Assembly: GCF_003967515.1 (NCBI RefSeq)
Contig: NZ_BIFQ01000001.1
Span: 5,146,001 to 5,210,000, forward strand
DNA length: 64,000 nucleotides
Source: Dictyobacter aurantiacus
GTDB taxonomy: Bacteria > Chloroflexota > Ktedonobacteria > Ktedonobacterales > Ktedonobacteraceae
Direction: 5' to 3'
The notes beneath the pieces were generated by a model. That model ran no database searches. It was not told where the DNA came from and was given only the letters and a program-made list of their open reading frames with translations. Position numbers and translations under genes: made by a program. Shown here one piece after another: positions 50,702-59,211 of this stretch. Positions within the stretch are counted from its first letter, which is position 1; the number at the start of each line of letters is the position of its first letter.

Positions 50702-51292
50702 ATGGGTAAAGGTGAACAAACGCGAGCGATGATCCTGGCGCAGGTCGCTCCCCTTTTCAATCAACAGGGGTATGCTGGCTCGTCCCTCTCCGACATTATG
50801 CGGCAGACGGGCCTGGAGAAGGGTGGCATCTACAATCATTTCCAGAGCAAGGAGCAACTCGCCCTGCAGGCCTTTGACTATTCTTTTGCCCTCCTCGATC
50901 AGCGTATCCGCGCGGTGCTGGCCGACAAGAGGCACGCCCTTGAGCGTCTCTCTGCCCTGCTCATCTACTTCCAGGATCTGGCGGACGACCCGCCCATCCC
51001 CGGCGGCTGTCCCATCCTCAACACCGCCATCGAGTCGGACGACGCCGAGCCGGCCCTGCGCGATCGCGCGCGCACCGCCATGGACCAGCTACGCTCCACC
51101 TTCCGACGCATCATTTCCAAAGGCATCGAGCGTGGAGAGCTGCGCCCCGGCATCGATGTTGAGACCTGGACCAGCACGATGATCGCCGCCCTTGAGGGCG
51201 CGGTTATGCTGAGCCGCCTCTACCAGGACACGTCGCACATGAGCCGCACCGTCGCCTATCTGCGCCACTGTATCGAGCGCGACCTGGCCTGA
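50702..51292 (+). CDS. TetR/AcrR-family repressor
   Basis: 196 residues. The N-terminal helix-turn-helix (about 8-55) reads RAMILAQVAPLFNQQGYAGS and SDIMRQTGLEKGGIYNHFQSKEQL in sense. The C-terminal ligand domain has GGCPILNTAIESDD and resembles the LmrA/YxaF-type TetR_C group. Start: ATG at 50702, with AAGGAG 5 bases upstream; a reading from 50636 would run through the promoter. The palindromes before this gene and before the AcuA-like gene are the same, so it very likely represses both. The SDR gene 72 bases downstream may be co-transcribed. Confidence 0.93.
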   Translation: MGKGEQTRAMILAQVAPLFNQQGYAGSSLSDIMRQTGLEKGGIYNHFQSKEQLALQAFDYSFALLDQRIRAVLADKRHALERLSALLIYFQDLADDPPIPGGCPILNTAIESDDAEPALRDRARTAMDQLRSTFRRIISKGIERGELRPGIDVETWTSTMIAALEGAVMLSRLYQDTSHMSRTVAYLRHCIERDLA

Positions 51293-51364
51293 GATTCATT
51301 CGCGCGAAATTTTCTTATGTTTGTGTCAACGAGCAAGCAATGATGGGAAGGAAAAGAAAGAGCG

Positions 51365-52108
51365 ATGGACGATAGGAAACAAACCGGTTCGCAGATTGTG
51401 TTGGTGACGGGCGCCAGCCATGGCATCGGCCTGGAGGTGTGTCGCCAGCTGGCGGGGGCAGGCATGACGGTAATCCTCACTGCCCGTGATGTCGCTAAGG
51501 CCAGCGCCGCGGCCCAACCTCTAATTGAAGAGGGACGAGATGTGCGGCCCTATGCCCTCGATGTCGCGCAGGATGAGAGCGTGCGCGCCCTGGCTAGCGT
51601 CCTGGAGCAAGAATTCGGACGATTGGATGCGCTCGTCAACAATGCCGCCGCCTATGTCGATTGGACAGAGAAGGCGACGACTGCCGATCTGCAGGCCGCC
51701 CACGCGGTTTTAGAAACGAACCTGTTCGGGGCGTGGCGTACTACACAGATATTGTTGCCCCTTATCCGCAAGAGCCAGCATGGCAGGATCGTCAATGTGT
51801 CGAGTGGAGCGGGGTCCCATGGGGATCAGCAATTTGGTCTGACAACCAATCGGGGAGCGGTGGCGAGCTATGGCATCTCCAAGGCTGCGCTGAACGCGCT
51901 TACCTCAAAGTTCGCGGCGGAACTGGAAGGCACGGGCATCCTCGTTAATGCGGTCTGCCCCGGCCTGACGGCGACCGCACCTGGCATGGAGGCGATGGGT
52001 GCGGCTCCGGTTGAGAAGGGAGCATCCAGCGTCGTGTGGGCGGTACAGCTGCCTGACGACGGTCCAACGGGTGGCTTCTTCCGCTATGGAAATCCCTTGC
52101 CCTGGTAA
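51365..52108 (+). CDS. SDR-family oxidoreductase
   Basis: 247 residues with a complete classical SDR site. TGASHGIG (about 15-22) binds cofactor, followed by NNAA (LVNNAAAYV), the catalytic Ser in IVNVSSGAG, Tyr and Lys in YGISKAAL, and VNAVCPG. Resembles carbonyl-reductase-like SDRs. Start: ATG at 51365, with AAGGAAAAG and AAAGAG upstream. It lies 72 bases after tetR on the same strand and may be under the same control. Substrate unknown. Confidence 0.92.
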   Translation: MDDRKQTGSQIVLVTGASHGIGLEVCRQLAGAGMTVILTARDVAKASAAAQPLIEEGRDVRPYALDVAQDESVRALASVLEQEFGRLDALVNNAAAYVDWTEKATTADLQAAHAVLETNLFGAWRTTQILLPLIRKSQHGRIVNVSSGAGSHGDQQFGLTTNRGAVASYGISKAALNALTSKFAAELEGTGILVNAVCPGLTATAPGMEAMGAAPVEKGASSVVWAVQLPDDGPTGGFFRYGNPLPW

Positions 52109-52251
52109 CGACCATGGCGAGGAGAGCGAGGCATGAATCAGGGCATTGGGTAGGAATTCAAAAAAACAAGGGCGGTTCCTGTCCCTCTTTCATAGTACAC
52201 TGAGAACAGATGAAACGTTGAAGGCATACATACATGAAAGAGGAGTATAGG

Positions 52252-52620
52252 ATGACTATGCAGATGAAGCTCGAACTGGTTATGGTGCCCGTGACAGATG
52301 TTGACCGCGCCAAAGCTTTTTACGTCGAGAAGATCGGCTTTCACGCCGACCATGACCACCGGGTCAACGAGCAGCTGCGCTTCGTGCAATTGACCCCTCC
52401 CGGTTCGGCCTGCTCGATCGCCTTCGGTGAGGGGATTACCACCATGCAGCCAGGGTCGCTGCAGGGCAATCTGCTGGTGGTCGAGGATGTGCGGGCTGTG
52501 CGCGCGGAACTGGTGGCGCGGGGCGTGGATATCAGCGAGATCGATGTGCAGGCCTGGGGGCATTTCGCCCACTTCAGCGATCCCGATGGCAATCGCTGGT
52601 CATTCCAGCAGATTGTGTAG
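52252..52620 (+). CDS. VOC (glyoxalase/bleomycin-resistance) family protein
   Basis: 122 residues. LVMVPVTDVDRAKAFYVEKI opens and HFSDPDGNRWSFQQIV closes a two-module VOC fold. Metal-binding Glu/His positions are not all evident (the usual terminal Glu in WE is Ser here), so it may bind rather than convert a ligand. Start: ATG at 52252, with AGAGGAG 6 bases upstream; an earlier ATG at 52234 lies before this site. Its TAG stop (52618-52620) is inside a family C repeat, as with the RidA gene. Confidence 0.88.
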   Translation: MTMQMKLELVMVPVTDVDRAKAFYVEKIGFHADHDHRVNEQLRFVQLTPPGSACSIAFGEGITTMQPGSLQGNLLVVEDVRAVRAELVARGVDISEIDVQAWGHFAHFSDPDGNRWSFQQIV

Positions 52621-52693
52621 GTTCGGCTCTTGCGGCCAATTGCCCCTCCAGGTACGACAATGTTCCCATAGGTTCGGCCCTCGCGGCCGATTT
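52617..52693 (+). repeat. Family C repeat, tandem pair
   Basis: Copies at 52617-52641 (slightly diverged) and 52668-52693, 51 bases apart. The first gives the stop codon of the VOC gene. Confidence 0.88.
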
Positions 52694-52700
52694 TTCTCCA

Positions 52701-52760
52701 CCAGAAGAGACACGAAAACGCCGGAACGGGCCCGTTCCGGCGTTTTCGTGTCTCTTCTGG
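52701..52760. terminator. 60-bp perfect palindrome, likely bidirectional terminator
   Basis: 52701-52730 is the exact reverse complement of 52731-52760, with no spacer. It contains AAAACG and CGTTTT symmetrically. The convergent TauE gene ends at 52761, one base beyond it, and the VOC gene ends 80 bases before. Confidence 0.85.
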
Positions 52761-54005
52761 CTACAGCGCTACGCCAAACCCACGCAGGACCATCTCCAGG
52801 GCGATGATGACGAGGATGGGCAGGAAGATCATGCGTACCGTTTTGTTCTGCAGGCGCGCCAGCACTTTGGCGCCGACCAGCGCCCCGACCAGGATTCCCA
52901 GGGCGACCGGCGCGGCAATGACGGGCCGGATATCACCACGCGAGAAGTAGATGCCCGCGCTGGCCGCCGCGGTGACCCCGATCATGAAGTTTGAGGTCGT
53001 GGTGGAGACCTTCATCGGCAGGCGCATCAAGGTGTCCATGGCCAGCACCTTAAAGCTGCCGCTGCCAATGCCCAGCAGACCAGAGATCAGGCCCGCCACA
53101 TACATCATGCCAAATCCATAGGGCGTGTGCGTCACTTCGTAGCTTACCTCGCCCAGATGCTGGTCTGGATAGCTGCCGTTCAGGCTGAGCAGGTTCGCCC
53201 AGTGATCATTCTTGATGCCCTGCGGCAGCTCCTCGGCCAGCTTAAAGACCAGCGGCGCGGCGGAGATGAGCAGCACGATCCCGAAGACGATATAAAGCAG
53301 AGTGGGATTGATGAGCCCGGCGATAAAGGCTCCGCAGACCGCGCCAACGGTGGTGGCGATCTCCAGAAACATGCCGACGCGCATATTGGTCATGCGATCA
53401 TGCACGTACGCGGCGGCCGCTCCACTGGAAGTGGCGATGACCGAGATGATGCTGGCCCCGATCGCGTACTCGATTGGGAAGCCAAAGGCCAGGGTCAACA
53501 GGGGCACAATCAGGACGCCGCCCCCTAATCCGACCAGGGCTCCCAGCAGTCCGGCGATGATGGAACTGGCAAAGATCAGCGCAATGCCGATCACAGACGG
53601 CGCCGGGGTGGCCGGTGGCGGCGTAGATGGTCCCCCGGTGACAAAGATAAAGCTGACCAGCAGGATGGCGAAGACCATGCAGGTAATGATGACATACCTC
53701 AGGTCATGCTCAAGCGCGAAGGCCAGAATAGATACGATCACACGTACAACCGGTGTGGCGATCAACAGCAGCAGTCCTAAGACAATAATGGACTGGGGAT
53801 GAAAGCCCTGCAGTCCCGTCCAGAGCTCGCTGAGGCTGTGTGGAAAAATATCTGTGCGCGACCCGCTCAGGGCGCCCGGACTGCTGATGAGCAGTAAAAA
53901 GCCGATCAGAACCAGTGCTGAACTGATGATGACGCCTCCCTGCAGTACCCAGCCAATAATCGAGCTCATCATATGGTCGTCCTGACGGACGTCGGACCGA
54001 TTCAT
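52761..54005 (-). CDS. DUF1634-TauE/SafE fusion, putative sulfite/organosulfonate exporter
   Basis: 414 residues. The N-terminal 130 hold three membrane helices matching DUF1634 (GWVLQGGVIISSALVLIGFL, then IIVLGLLLLIATPVVRVIVS). After a Pro-rich linker comes an eight-helix TauE/SafE domain (GLLGALVGLGGGVLIVPLLT near 155-175, and a repeat GLISGLLGIGSGSF in the second half). In many genomes DUF1634 is a separate small gene next to TauE; here the two are one polypeptide. Start: ATG at 54005, with GGAGAGGG immediately upstream; ATG at 54041 is an alternative. The gene ends at a 60-bp palindrome shared with the VOC gene. Confidence 0.87.
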   Translation of the reverse strand: MNRSDVRQDDHMMSSIIGWVLQGGVIISSALVLIGFLLLISSPGALSGSRTDIFPHSLSELWTGLQGFHPQSIIVLGLLLLIATPVVRVIVSILAFALEHDLRYVIITCMVFAILLVSFIFVTGGPSTPPPATPAPSVIGIALIFASSIIAGLLGALVGLGGGVLIVPLLTLAFGFPIEYAIGASIISVIATSSGAAAAYVHDRMTNMRVGMFLEIATTVGAVCGAFIAGLINPTLLYIVFGIVLLISAAPLVFKLAEELPQGIKNDHWANLLSLNGSYPDQHLGEVSYEVTHTPYGFGMMYVAGLISGLLGIGSGSFKVLAMDTLMRLPMKVSTTTSNFMIGVTAAASAGIYFSRGDIRPVIAAPVALGILVGALVGAKVLARLQNKTVRMIFLPILVIIALEMVLRGFGVAL

Positions 54006-54299
54006 ATCCCTCTCCTGGATTAGGCCATATTTTTTTTCCATGCGTATATGTTGTCCCCTTTCGTGATGCTTCCCTTCTACTTTTGCCAGGGCTAATGAAT
54101 ATTGTTCTATAGATATGTTACAATGGAATAGCTATTCCTGCAATTCATGTTTTTAATGATTACCATAAAAATGTGGAATGATTGTAGCTATATAAAGCCC
54201 GGGCGATGGAGAACATTCGATTGGTAGGAGATGTACAATTTAAAAGAGAGTTAAATATAAAAGTCTTCTACATATTATGCAGGAGGAAGGGAGTGCGGT

Positions 54300-54737
54300 G
54301 TGTTGATCGGGAGCCGTTATGTTCCTACGCTGGTCAAGGATGATCCTGGAACGGAGATGGCTGTTGAAGAAGCTACCCATTCCCAGAAAAGCAAGCTACC
54401 CATTAGCGAACATCTCGCCAATGAACGAACTTTTCTGGCCTGGGTCCGTACCGCACTGGCTGTAATCTCCTTTGGGGTGATGGTGGCGCGCATTGGTGGC
54501 CGCTTCGAGAGACACGATCCCCACTCCATGCCTCACTTCTCTTTTTCTTTGCTCCTGGGCGTCAGCTTCACCCTGCTGGGTGTGGTGCTTATGCTGGTGG
54601 CTCTGCGCAACTTCCTGTATGTGCGCTCATCGATTGAGCGGGCCTCTTTTCATCCTTACCGCGATTTCGCCATGCTCCTGACGGCTATGATCGCCTTCAT
54701 CGCCATCGTCCTCACCATCTTTCTACTTACCTTTTAA
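54300..54737 (+). CDS. DUF202 (YidH-like) membrane protein
   Basis: 145 residues with three membrane helices. The family motif ANERTFLAWVRTALAVISFG (about 41-60) is intact, followed by LLLGVSFTLLGVVLMLVALRNF and a third helix near 125. Function of the family is unknown. Start: GTG at 54300, with AAGGGAG 5 bases upstream; the first ATG (54357) would remove 19 residues. It is 260 AT-rich bases divergent from the TauE gene. Confidence 0.9.
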   Translation: MLIGSRYVPTLVKDDPGTEMAVEEATHSQKSKLPISEHLANERTFLAWVRTALAVISFGVMVARIGGRFERHDPHSMPHFSFSLLLGVSFTLLGVVLMLVALRNFLYVRSSIERASFHPYRDFAMLLTAMIAFIAIVLTIFLLTF

Positions 54738-54901
54738 AACGGAAAATTTACAACATGGGCAAAGATCTTGTTCCTAGGTGAAAATGCTTCTATAATTGGT
54801 AATATATTGATGGGCCGTAAAGTTGAAGAGATGCAGGCACAGTTGACCGCCGCGTTGAATAGGAGATGAGTGAACGCCGAGAGCGTATAAGGGAGAAATC
54901 G

Positions 54902-55735
54902 ATGGCAACGGAGAAAGTCGCCTTCGCCAAAGAAAAAGAAACGATGCTCCTGACCCTCTATCCTCGGGCCTTGCAGAGCCAGTGGCAGAATCCCATTCTG
55001 CGCGACCCCTGGGCGGAAGAGGCTATTCAGCATATTGATTACGATTTCAACAAGCTTTACAAGAAACGGCTCTACCGGCTGATGCTCAATGTCGGATGCA
55101 CGGTCGTAGCCACGCGCGCCAGTACCTTCGATCTGCTGACGAGCCGTTACCTGGCGGATCATCCTGACGCGGTGGTGCTGCACCTGGGCTGTGGCATGGA
55201 TAGCCGCGCCTTGCGCGTTGATCCGCCGGCCAGCGTCGAGTGGTACGATGTAGACTATCCCGATGTGATCGATCTGCGCCGCCAGCTGTATCCGCAGCGG
55301 CCCGCCGTTCGCCTGATCAGCTCGCCCCTGGATAACCTGGGCTGGCTGGACGAGGTGCCGGGGGATCGCCCTGTCATGATGGTCGCTGAAGGAGTTTTAC
55401 CCTATCTGTCCGAAGATATGGTAAAGGCGCTCCTGCATGCCATCACCCGGCATTTCCCCACGGGGCAGCTGGTATTCGACGCCATGCCCTCCCTGTTTGT
55501 GAAGAGTAAAAGCGGTTCCAATGTGGGAGACACGGGCGCGACCTTCCGCTGGGCCCTCGATGATCCCCAGGACATCAAGCAGCTTGAGCCGCGCCTTGAG
55601 CTGGCCAAAGAATTCAGAACGCGTGAACTGAACGGGTTCTCCCGCTTCCCCTTATGGATACGTGCGCTCCAGCGAGCGATGGAGCTCAACCCCTCGCTAC
55701 GCAGGATGGACCGTATCCTTGTCTACCGATTTTAA
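54902..55735 (+). CDS. Class I SAM-dependent methyltransferase (leucine carboxyl methyltransferase family)
   Basis: 277 residues. Motif I is VVLHLGCGMDSRALR (about 91-105), the acidic loop is WYDVDYPDVIDLRRQ, and LISSPLDNLGW and VAEGVLPYLSEDMVKALL complete the LCMT/PPM1-type pattern used by polyketide and small-molecule O-methyltransferases. The C-terminus RRMDRILVYRF is duplicated as a fragment at 57284-57318. Start: ATG at 54902, with AAGGGAG 6 bases upstream; ATG at 54866 abuts its only site. Monocistronic. Confidence 0.9.
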   Translation: MATEKVAFAKEKETMLLTLYPRALQSQWQNPILRDPWAEEAIQHIDYDFNKLYKKRLYRLMLNVGCTVVATRASTFDLLTSRYLADHPDAVVLHLGCGMDSRALRVDPPASVEWYDVDYPDVIDLRRQLYPQRPAVRLISSPLDNLGWLDEVPGDRPVMMVAEGVLPYLSEDMVKALLHAITRHFPTGQLVFDAMPSLFVKSKSGSNVGDTGATFRWALDDPQDIKQLEPRLELAKEFRTRELNGFSRFPLWIRALQRAMELNPSLRRMDRILVYRF

Positions 55736-55862
55736 CTGTTCCATCTCCTTTGGGCCGCTCTCCAGGCGAAAAACGCTAAGCTGGCGTCAGTTCCAGGTTG
55801 TAATACCTGGGCATATGGCCCATTCAGCGTATGGGCCATATGTTTAAACACCTCTATCCAGG

Positions 55863-56825
55863 CTATGCTGTATAGACGTGCACGTAGTCAATGAGCATTG
55901 GAATACCAGAAGCGGTGGCACCTGTTGGATTGCCGGGCCAGCTCCCACCCATGGCAACGTCCAGGATGATAAAGAAGCTGTGGTCAACGGCGTTCGCCCA
56001 GGTGGTCGCATCCATACCGGGGTTGTTGGAGGCAACGTGCCAGAACTCGACACCATCCAGATACCAGCGGATCTGCTCAGGTGAGGTGCTGCGGTCAACC
56101 TCTACTCGATAGGTGTGAAAGCTGGCCTGGCAGGTCGTGCCGGAACAGGGTGTATTACCACCCAGGCCGTTGGTTTCGTTACAGGGGCCACCAGGGTTGA
56201 CGCCACAGTGGAGCGTGCCATACTCTGTGTTGGTCCCGTTGACGTTTTCCATGCCGTCTATTTCACCAACGCCGGGCCAGTTATTATAATTGCCACGGAA
56301 GGCTGAGCCCAGCATCCAGAAGGCAGGCCAGTAGCCTTGAGCCGCGCGACCGGTAACATTGGGCATCTGAATCGATGCCTCAACGGCCATCTGACCCCCT
56401 GCTGGTGCCGAGAAGGATGAGTTCTGCGTCTCTATACGACCGGATGTCCAGTGTCCAGTTTTGTCACGGATCGGCTTGATTGCCAGATGACCAGCGCCAT
56501 CGAGATACACATTTGAGATGCTGTTGGTCATTGTCTCAACCTCACCGGTTCCCCAGTTGGCTGCTCCACCTGGATAACTGGTTCCGGTATCATAGAGCCA
56601 GTTCGTCGAACTGGGAGCCGTATTTGCCGAACCACTGAAATCGTCGCCCCAGACAAGATTCCAGGTGGCTGCGTGTGCCTCTGGCCCGCGATTGAGGAAG
56701 GTGAAACTTACTATTGCCAGGATAAGCGCGGTTGTGAGAATAAGTGAGGAATTATATAAGGGCCGTAATGATAGTCTAGTGGTTGGTTGGTGAGCAGCGT
56801 CTGCCCCTCTCTTCATCGAGTACAT
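55863..56825 (-). CDS. Secreted GH16 endo-beta-glucanase-like enzyme
   Basis: 320 residues. A signal helix (NSSLILTTALILAIVSFTF; cleavage near AHA-ATW, residue 53) precedes a single GH16 jelly-roll. Catalytic motif E188-I-D190-x-x-E193 in GEIDGMENVNG, preceded by YWPAFWMLG. Such enzymes cleave beta-1,3- or mixed-linkage glucans (laminarin, fungal walls). Start: ATG at 56825, with AAAGGA 11 bases upstream (ATG at 56816 is an alternative); the longer frame from 56945 is not supported. Two LacI-type palindromes lie about 430 bases upstream. No carbohydrate-binding module. Confidence 0.92.
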   Translation of the reverse strand: MYSMKRGADAAHQPTTRLSLRPLYNSSLILTTALILAIVSFTFLNRGPEAHAATWNLVWGDDFSGSANTAPSSTNWLYDTGTSYPGGAANWGTGEVETMTNSISNVYLDGAGHLAIKPIRDKTGHWTSGRIETQNSSFSAPAGGQMAVEASIQMPNVTGRAAQGYWPAFWMLGSAFRGNYNNWPGVGEIDGMENVNGTNTEYGTLHCGVNPGGPCNETNGLGGNTPCSGTTCQASFHTYRVEVDRSTSPEQIRWYLDGVEFWHVASNNPGMDATTWANAVDHSFFIILDVAMGGSWPGNPTGATASGIPMLIDYVHVYTA

Positions 56826-57250
56826 AGGTTTTGTGATCCTTTCAAACTCTGAAAGTACAAAAGTTATCAATAAGCCGGTATTGCTTGTTCGCTGATCGGT
56901 TTTTCTCACCTCCTTAAAGATTTTTTTATACGAAAGGAACAACATGGTAAGCCGATGTGCATGCTAACCAGATAGGGATGACTGCGCGCAAAGAGCTGTA
57001 GCGATCATAGCGGGGCAGTCATAGTGTTCTTGCACAACGCCTATAACGCGCAGACCGTGTATCGGAGGACCGGGTGGATTGAGGCGAAGGGCACATGAGG
57101 CTGCGGCTTGTGAAGCCCGTGTCTGCTGAAAGATATTCTGGGCCGTGAGCTTTCCCTGCATATGTTTCTATACCCCTGCAACGAAAGAATAGAATGCAAG
57201 ATGTGCTTCATGCACATTCATTCCGTTTCGTATGATTAAAATTTACCTGA

Positions 57251-57282
57251 GAAACCGGTTTCTGTCAAGGGAAAGCGGTTTC
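57251..57282. promoter_or_regulatory. Paired LacI-type operators
   Basis: GAAACCGGTTTC (57251-57262, perfect palindrome) and GAAAGCGGTTTC (57271-57282, one mismatch), 20 bases centre to centre, about two helical turns. The CG-centred form is typical of LacI-family sites on sugar genes. They lie between GH16 (minus) and the peptidoglycan-binding protein (plus). No lacI gene is in the window. Confidence 0.55.
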
Positions 57283-57319
57283 TGCGCAGAATGGATCGCA
57301 TCCTTGTCTACCGATTTTA
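57281..57319 (+). pseudogene. 3'-end fragment of a methyltransferase gene
   Basis: CGCAGAATGGATCGCATCCT and onward encodes RRMDRILVYRF and a TAA stop, identical in protein to the end of the gene at 54902-55735. The three base differences are all synonymous third positions. No upstream coding sequence remains, so this is the tail of a lost paralogue or a duplicated end. Confidence 0.7.
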
Positions 57320-57501
57320 ACTCAGGCCGGGGCAAGCCCGCACGTACTGGGGTCTTTGCTCTTTTCATGTTATAATACCGGAAGGGGGTTTTCTCGTGAA
57401 TGAAAAAGAGAGCCCCTGCCGGTGCGATGTCAGGGAAGAAGCCAGAATGGTGCTCGCACCCTCATCCACCTCTATTGTTGGAATAAAAGGAGTCCAAATG
57501 C

Positions 57502-59136
57502 ATGGATAGCAGAAAGGGATTTCATCTCCTCTTTCGCAGGCTGCTCCTTGCTCTCGTGTTGAGCATCGCGGCCGCTTCCGCCCTCTTTTCGTCCTCCGCC
57601 CCCACCCACGCGGCCACCTCGTCTTCCTGGCCGCTGGTCGGTCCCGGCGCCAGCGGCGAAAATGTTTTTTCCATCCAGTTGATGCTGCAGGCCCGTGGCT
57701 ACTCGTTGTCCGTCGATGGTGCTGATGGACCGCAGACGAGCGGGGCCGTCGCCTCCTTCCAGTCCGCGCAAGGTCTGAGCGCCGATGGGGTGGTGGGGCC
57801 GCAGACGTGGCCGGTCCTGATCGTGACGACCAGCCTGGGGAGCAGCGGACCGGCGGTGACGGCGCTGCAGCGCCAGCTGAACGCGCATGGTGCCTCGCTG
57901 ACGGTGGATGGCAGCTTTGGCCCGGCCACCGAGACGGCGGTCAAGAACCTGCAGAGCAGCCATGGTCTTACTGTGGATGGCATCGCGGGACCACAGACCT
58001 GGAATGCCGCCCTGGTCGGGGTGAGTGGTGCGCAGGCATATAGCTGGCCCGATGTCGGTCAGGGAGCCTCGGGTGAAAATGTCTTTTCCATCCAACTGAT
58101 GCTGCAGGCCCGTGGCTATTCGCTGTCCGCTGATGGCAGCTTCGGCACGCAGACGACCTCGACCGTGAAGTCCTTCCAGTCCGCCCACGGTCTGTCGGCC
58201 GATGGGGTGGTGGGGCCGCAGACGTGGCCGGTCCTGATCGTGACGACCAGCTCAGGAAGTAGTGGAGCGGCGGTGACGGCGCTGCAGCGCCAGCTGAACG
58301 CGCATGGCGCCTCGCTGACGGTGGATGGTAGCTTCGGCCCGGCCACCGAGACGGCCGTGAAGAACTATCAGAGCGGCCACGGAATCAGTGTGGATGGCAT
58401 TGCCGGACAGCAAACGTGGAGCAGCCTGGTCAGCACGGCCGGTTCGCCACCACCACCACCTCCGCCTCCGCCACCCCCCGGCCAGGTCCTGTGGGGCGTC
58501 GATACCACCAGCACGATCAACTCGTCGTTCCTCAGCGTCGTTGGCAACAACTATGGCACCCCACAGTTTATCGGGCGCTACATCGACGCCATCTCGTTCT
58601 CGCCGATCTCGTCCTCTGAAGCCTCGTATATCCATAGCCAGGGCATCCATATCCTGCCTATCCTCTCGGACTTCGGTGGGGACACCGGCTACAGCAAGGG
58701 CGTTTCGCGCGCCAATGATGCGCTGTCGAAGGCCAGCTCGTTGGGTATCCCCAAAGGCACCATCCTGGTAGTCGATATCGAGTCCAACTCGTCTATAGAC
58801 TCGGGCTATATCCAGGGCTGGAACGACACCATCGCCGGGGCTGGCTATGTCGTTGGCTATTATGAGAATCCGCTCCCCGGCAGCAGTGGATTTAACAGCG
58901 CCTTCTGTTCGGCCATCGGCAGCGACTCGGCGGTCGCCGGCGCGACCCTGTATGCCAGTGAGCCCTCACCCGGCCGCACTCCAGAGTCCAGCGCGCCCGC
59001 CTTCGGACCCACCGGACTGCTCTGCAACGGCCAGAATCTCGGCGGCCATACCAGCATCTGGCAGTATGGTCTGCAGGGTAGCGGCTCCGTCAATATCGAC
59101 ACCGACGAGCTTCAGTCCTCGGTCCCACTCTGGTAA
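57502..59136 (+). CDS. Secreted protein with four peptidoglycan-binding domains and a C-terminal DUF1906 domain
   Basis: 544 residues. Signal peptide (cleavage near THA-ATS, residue 38). Four PG_binding_1 units lie at about 45-105, 113-172, 184-245 and 252-312, arranged as a duplicated pair (unit 1 resembles 3, unit 2 resembles 4; offset 139 codons). The DNA is nearly identical in places, suggesting recent duplication. An 11-Pro linker (about 322-332) leads to a C-terminal domain (WGVDTTSTIN, YIDAISFSPISSSE, ILVVDIES, HTSIWQYGLQ) that fits DUF1906, the glycoside-hydrolase-like Rv2525c fold. Probable role: cell-wall binding and remodelling. Start: ATG at 57502, with AAAAGGAG 9 bases upstream. 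Confidence 0.9.
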   Translation: MDSRKGFHLLFRRLLLALVLSIAAASALFSSSAPTHAATSSSWPLVGPGASGENVFSIQLMLQARGYSLSVDGADGPQTSGAVASFQSAQGLSADGVVGPQTWPVLIVTTSLGSSGPAVTALQRQLNAHGASLTVDGSFGPATETAVKNLQSSHGLTVDGIAGPQTWNAALVGVSGAQAYSWPDVGQGASGENVFSIQLMLQARGYSLSADGSFGTQTTSTVKSFQSAHGLSADGVVGPQTWPVLIVTTSSGSSGAAVTALQRQLNAHGASLTVDGSFGPATETAVKNYQSGHGISVDGIAGQQTWSSLVSTAGSPPPPPPPPPPPGQVLWGVDTTSTINSSFLSVVGNNYGTPQFIGRYIDAISFSPISSSEASYIHSQGIHILPILSDFGGDTGYSKGVSRANDALSKASSLGIPKGTILVVDIESNSSIDSGYIQGWNDTIAGAGYVVGYYENPLPGSSGFNSAFCSAIGSDSAVAGATLYASEPSPGRTPESSAPAFGPTGLLCNGQNLGGHTSIWQYGLQGSGSVNIDTDELQSSVPLW

Positions 59137-59211
59137 TCACTAACTGACTGTAGAATTATGAGTCATCCCGGATTTTTGAAAAATCCGAAAATGGATTTCG
59201 CGCTCCCAATG

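Noticed and set aside
56964..57161. 65-codon minus-strand frame upstream of GH16
   Set aside because: No ribosome site or homology recognised; probably non-coding leader DNA.
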